This document shows positions 59,385 to 64,000 of a stretch of DNA of 64,000 nucleotides, piece by piece. A program made the translations under genes and the position numbers. Source of the stretch: Eutypella sp. D-1 (Eukaryota > Ascomycota > Sordariomycetes > Xylariales > Diatrypaceae); contig JAJTTP010000023.1 in the NCBI GenBank assembly GCA_023313575.1, positions 496,001-560,000 on the forward strand. The letters are read 5' to 3'. The stretch's first letter is position 1. The number at the start of each line of letters is the position of its first letter. The notes under the pieces are model-generated. The model was not told where the DNA came from. It searched no databases and was given only the letters and a program-made list of their open reading frames with translations.

Positions 59385-59730
59385 TGTTATGACCTGGCTA
59401 GGTCATTGGGCCCAAATAGGATTGGCATAAACAATCCCTGACCATGGCATTAAAAGGGACATACACGATAAGATAAGCCATACTTAGGTTACGTAATAAA
59501 AAGGATAGCCTGGATAGCCCAGCTATCCCAATAATCTTAAATAACCAGGATAGCTTAGCTATCCTAACGATTTAACATTTAACATCATATTCCAGTATTA
59601 GGAATAAAGGATATAAATAATATATAGTTATATTTATTACTTTTTTTTTAAATAATCTTTAAATTTACCAGCTTATAATATAACTTAATTACTTAAAACA
59701 CCTTTTTTTTTTTTTATTAAACGTGATTAT
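59385..59730 (+). mobile_element. Plus-strand LTR, 3' part displaced by an inserted element
   Basis: Starts TGTTATGACCTGGCTAGG at 59385 and follows subfamily B sequence to 59730 (AAACGTGATTAT), where the minus element R4 begins. About 80 bp of its 3' end must lie beyond R4, outside the window. The first 200 bp are almost RIP-free. Confidence 0.75.
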
Positions 59731-60159
59731 TATAACGGCTAGTTTATTCCTAACTATTAATCCAATCGAAGGATTTATATTAACAGGAGTGCTAAGGGTT
59801 TTAAGCAATAAATAATCACGTTTAATAATAATAAAAAAAATGCTTTAAATAACTAAATTATATTATAAGCTAATAAACTTAAAAACTATTTAAAAAAAAA
59901 GTAATAAACGTAACTATATATTATTTATATCTTTTATTCTTAACACTGGAATATATAACTGCTATTAAATCGTTAAAATCGCATCCGAATATAACGATCT
60001 AACGTCGTTAAAATTATTACCGATCTAACCGATCTTTTTTAATTATATAACGTATATAGCTTATTTTAATATAATTATCTTTTTTTTTAAAACTTAAATC
60101 AAAAATCTTTTCTTATTATATTAACCTTATTAAACCTAATAATCCGACCGGTTATAACA
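59731..60159 (-). repeat. 3' LTR of element R4 (subfamily B)
   Basis: 429 bp, within one base of the G3 LTR length. It is inserted into the plus LTR at 59385-59730 after ATTAT (59726-59730), the probable left target duplication. Confidence 0.8.
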
Positions 60160-63100
60160 CGATCTTTTCCTTTCCAAAATTTTATCCTTAAAACTTATTC
60201 CGTTTCTTTTACGTTTTTTAATAAGTTTTTTTTTTTTTTTTTTTTCTTTATTTCCTTTTTTCATTATATTTAATCGTATATTTAAACGTATTAAACCTTT
60301 TATAAAAATAACGTAACGCGATTTTTTTTTAATTATTATATTATTTATTAATCTTTCCGATATAACTTTTTATTTTTATTACGAACGTTACCATCTTAAA
60401 TATAAAGTTTCGGAATCGGACTTTTCTCGTTATTTTTTTTACATTTAAAAAAACCAGCCTCGGTGTAACGTTTTTAACCTTATTATTAAACAACTTCTTA
60501 AAATATCTTCTTAATATCGTAAACTAAAAGCGGAACTTAAAAAGGTTATAAAAGTTAAAAAACGTGCAAAAATGCGTATTCGACGTATTTAAAAACAGAA
60601 AAAAATATAATATAAAAAAATAATAAAGGCGGTATTTTATAATATTAACAATTTAAAAAAGTTAAAAAAATTAAAAAAAAAAAAACGTCGGGCGGAAAAT
60701 ACACGTTTTATAAGGTTTATTAAAATATCGGTAAATTTTAAAGTTATTCCGGATTTTAATTAATTTAAAATAAATATATCGGGTAATCTTAATTAAAATA
60801 TTATTTTTATTAACGTTTTTATCAGCGTTAATAAAAATTTTTTAAAAAGCGTTAAACGTTTATTAAATAATTAACAGGTTCTTATATATTTTCGAAATTA
60901 TTATATCTTTTCCATTTAACCTTATATTTTATTCGTCTATCCTTTATTCGTACGTTTAGGATTTTCTTTACTTCGTATTCGTTTATTTTTATTTTGACGT
61001 TATTTTATTTTACTTTTATAACGTTTATATTCGTTACGTCCTTAAATAAAAAAATGTAAAAAATTAAATAGATTTTAACTTTTAATAATAAATCCAGTTC
61101 GTAATTATTTTTTAATATTTTTTTAATAATTAAATACGGTCCGATATATTTATAATCGAGTTTTTTATTAAGTTGTTTTATCGTAATGTTTTTTATAACT
61201 AAATAAATTATATCTCCCTCCGAAAAAGTTAATCCTTTTAACCTTTTTTAGTTATAATATTTATTTATTCGTTAACGTATAAGTTTAAGTTTTACCTTTA
61301 TTTTTTTATATAATTATTTAAGTTATTCCGATATTAATATGGCTTTAATATTATTTAATCCTTTTTTATAAATATCTCGGTAAATATCCGGGGTAAATCC
61401 GAAATTAACGTTAATAAATATTATCCGTATACTTTTATAATAAATTATATTATAAGCTAATTATGTAATAAGTAACCACTTTATTTAATTATTTTATTTA
61501 TAATTAATATATTATCGAAAATAGGTTTTTAATATTTAATTAATTCGTTTTATTTATCCGTTTACCTAAAGTTTAAAAGCTGTTATAAGCTTAAAGTTTA
61601 ATCTTAATCTTATTATAAAACTTTATTAAAATTTCGATACGAATATCGTTCTTTTATCGAAAATAATTTCGAATATAAAGCCGTATATTATTATAATATG
61701 TCGTAAAAAGATATATGCCATTTATTTTACGTCGGTATTTTCGTTATATAAAATAAAATAAAAAAACTTTATAAATCGGTTAATAATTATAAATATATTA
61801 TTATAACTATTACGTATTATTAAATCTTTTAATATCGGTAATTTAATAATAAAATTAAATATAATAAATTCTTATAGTTATTTATTAATTAATAATGGTT
61901 ATAATTCTTTATAAAGTTTATATCGTTTTATTTTAATTTTTCCATATATATCACATCGTTATCGTATTCGTTATATTATTAATTTTATTTTATCGAATAC
62001 ATAAATCCGTTATAATCGTTTAAAAAGTTTATAATCTCCCGGGTATCCGTATAAAAAATATTCGTAAATCTCCTATATTAACTATTTTTACAGTTCTTAT
62101 AATATTTATAACTTTTTTATTTATTTTTTTATTAATAATTTATTATTATATTATTCGATTTACTTATATAAATTATTTTAAATAATCCTAATAATAATTA
62201 TTTATTATTATTTTAAATATTTTTTTAACGTTTATCGGAATACTGCGTATTTAATTAATATATACTTTTCTTTTATAATAAGCTACCTATTAATAACATC
62301 TGCTTATCCGTTCTTTAATCCTTTTCTATAGATAATAATATAATCGAATTCCGTAAGATATTCGGCGTATCGTAATTATTTTCCGTTAAAGGTTTAAGTA
62401 ATAAAAAAATGTGCAATATTTTTATAATCGGTATAAACTTTAATTTAATATATATTTTTTATAAAATAATATTTAAATTCTTTAAATGCGTTAACGATAA
62501 TAAGAAATTTTTTATCGTAAATCGGATAATTAAATTCGGTTTTAATAAATTTATAAAAATAAAATGTAATAAAATATAATTTTCCTTTTTTATCTCGTTA
62601 TCTAATTTATGCTCCGAAAACGTAATCTAAAACGTTAATCTTTAACTTAATAAATCTTTTAAAATCGTATATAATAAATATTAATTCGTTAATAATAACG
62701 TTTTTCAACTTTTTAAAAAATTCGTTTACTTTATTAATTTATATAAACCGTTTATCTTTTTTTATTAATTCCGTAAAAAATATTATAATATATCCAAATC
62801 GTTATATAAACTTCTGATAATAATTTACCAAACCGAAAAAAGCCTGTATTTTTTTTATATTAATAAATACTTTTTAATCTTTAATAGTCGTAATTTTTTT
62901 AAAATCTATTTTAATATATTCGGAAATAATAATATATCCGAAAAATTCCACTTTTTATATATAAAATACACTTTTTTCAGGTTTTATTAATAAATTAATA
63001 TTTTATAATATTTATAATACTTTATATACATATTTTTTATACTATTCTTTTAATTCCGAATAAATAAAAATATCGTTAAAATAATAAATAACGAAAATAT

Positions 63101-64000
63101 TAAAATATTTTCGTAAAACGTGGTTAATCATGCGTTAAAACGATATTAATACGTTAATTAATCCGAAAAATATAATTAAATATTCGAATAAGCCGTATTT
63201 CGTTTTAAAAGTTATTTTCCATTTATTTCCGGGTTTAATTTTAATATAATAATACCTATCCTTAAGATTTAAAGTAATAAATTATTTAGCTCCGTATAAA
63301 CGGTTTTTTATTTTAATAATAAATAATAACGGTATTCGGTCTTTAACGGTAATTTTATTTAATTATCGATAATTAATTATTAATTGTAATTTACCGTTTT
63401 TTTTAAGCATAAACATAATAAAGTATCCTGTTAATAATTTTAATCGTTAAATATATCCTTTTATTAACTTATTTTCGAAATATTTTCGTAATTCCTTAAA
63501 TTCGATTTCGTTAAAGTTATAAATTTTATAAAATCGTAATGTTTTTCTTTCCATAAAAATAATCTCGTAATCTTATTTATTACGGTTTAATAATCCTTTT
63601 TTAAATTTTTCGTAAAATATTTTATCGTATTTATGGTATTATAATAATACGTTACGTATTTATAAAGGTATAGTTATTTCTTTTTTTAAAATGTTATTAA
63701 AAAGGCGGAATCGTTATTAAATAAATACGATAATTTATTTAATCCTTTTTTTATATCCTTTTTTTTTAATTCGTCGTATTCTTTTTAATAAGGTTTTTAT
63801 CGTATTTTTATACCCGTACTCGATATTCGTTAAATATTAAAATCTTTTTTTTAAATTATTATCGGTTTTTAAAAAATAAGGAAATATTATTTAACTAATT
63901 CTTTAATTAATCGATAAATTATATTAATACAGCTATAATTGTTTAAAAATTATATCGTATCCTTTTAAAGGCATAATATCGAAAATAACGTTTTATTTTT
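59731..64000 (-). mobile_element. Ty3/gypsy chromovirus on the minus strand, cut by the window end (R4)
   Basis: 3' LTR at 59731-60159 (429 bp, TATAACGGCT to GGTTATAACA) in minus orientation. The 3' non-coding part resembles G3 rather than G1/G2. Reading the minus strand from the right: RT about 63,420-63,040 with the YxDD box near 63,090-63,060, RNase H about 62,680-62,480, integrase about 62,000-61,380, chromodomain about 61,010-60,880. Gag, protease and the 5' LTR are outside the window. No open frame survives RIP. Confidence 0.87.

Overview
The window is filamentous-ascomycete (Pezizomycotina, probably Sordariomycetes) nuclear DNA. Evidence: short 55-100 bp GT-AG introns with CTAAC/CTGAC-type branch sites, families typical of filamentous ascomycetes (siderophore MFS transporter, tandem GH43, secreted GH23-like lysozyme, CYP504-type P450), dispersed TACCTACGTAGGTA palindromes, and very AT-rich transposon blocks whose mutation pattern (CpA/TpG lost to TpA, CpG kept) is that of repeat-induced point mutation (RIP). 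I cannot name the species.

Layout. 1-18,950 and 53,590-64,000 are AT-rich, RIP-degraded blocks made mostly of Ty3/gypsy LTR retrotransposons of the chromovirus type (gag with a CCHC knuckle, protease, RT, RNase H, integrase, C-terminal chromodomain). In the left block a complete element (9769-16654, plus, target duplication ATAAT) lies inside an oppositely oriented element (5051-18718, minus, target duplication TAATT), next to the 3' half of a third (1-4063). In the right block there is a solo LTR (TAAAC duplication), an LTR inside an LTR (TTAAG), and an LTR stack leading into a fourth chromovirus that runs off the window. Apart from short remnants no gene is open in these blocks.

18,950-53,590 is a normal-GC gene island. 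In order: siderophore MFS transporter (+, with two ATCAGATAA GATA-type sites upstream), secreted two-domain GH43 (+), LovD/EstB-like serine hydrolase (-), secreted GH23-like lysozyme (-), a 4.6 kb stretch with no convincing gene, TAF11 (-) divergent from GTP cyclohydrolase I (+), SDR (-) divergent from a frame-broken P450 (+), FAD monooxygenase (-), intron-containing tRNA-Tyr, a single-pass membrane protein with long Thr-Glu repeats (-), a CYP504-like P450 (-), and two weak hypothetical genes at the right edge.

Functionally the island mixes housekeeping genes (TAF11, GTP cyclohydrolase, tRNA-Tyr) with accessory secreted and redox genes. SDR, two P450s and an FAD monooxygenase lie within 11 kb without a PKS, NRPS or terpene-cyclase backbone, so they look like a redox cassette or the remains of a catabolic or secondary-metabolite cluster, with one P450 apparently dead. 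Splice structures were worked out by hand from reading frames, splice signals and family conservation; none was confirmed by RNA.
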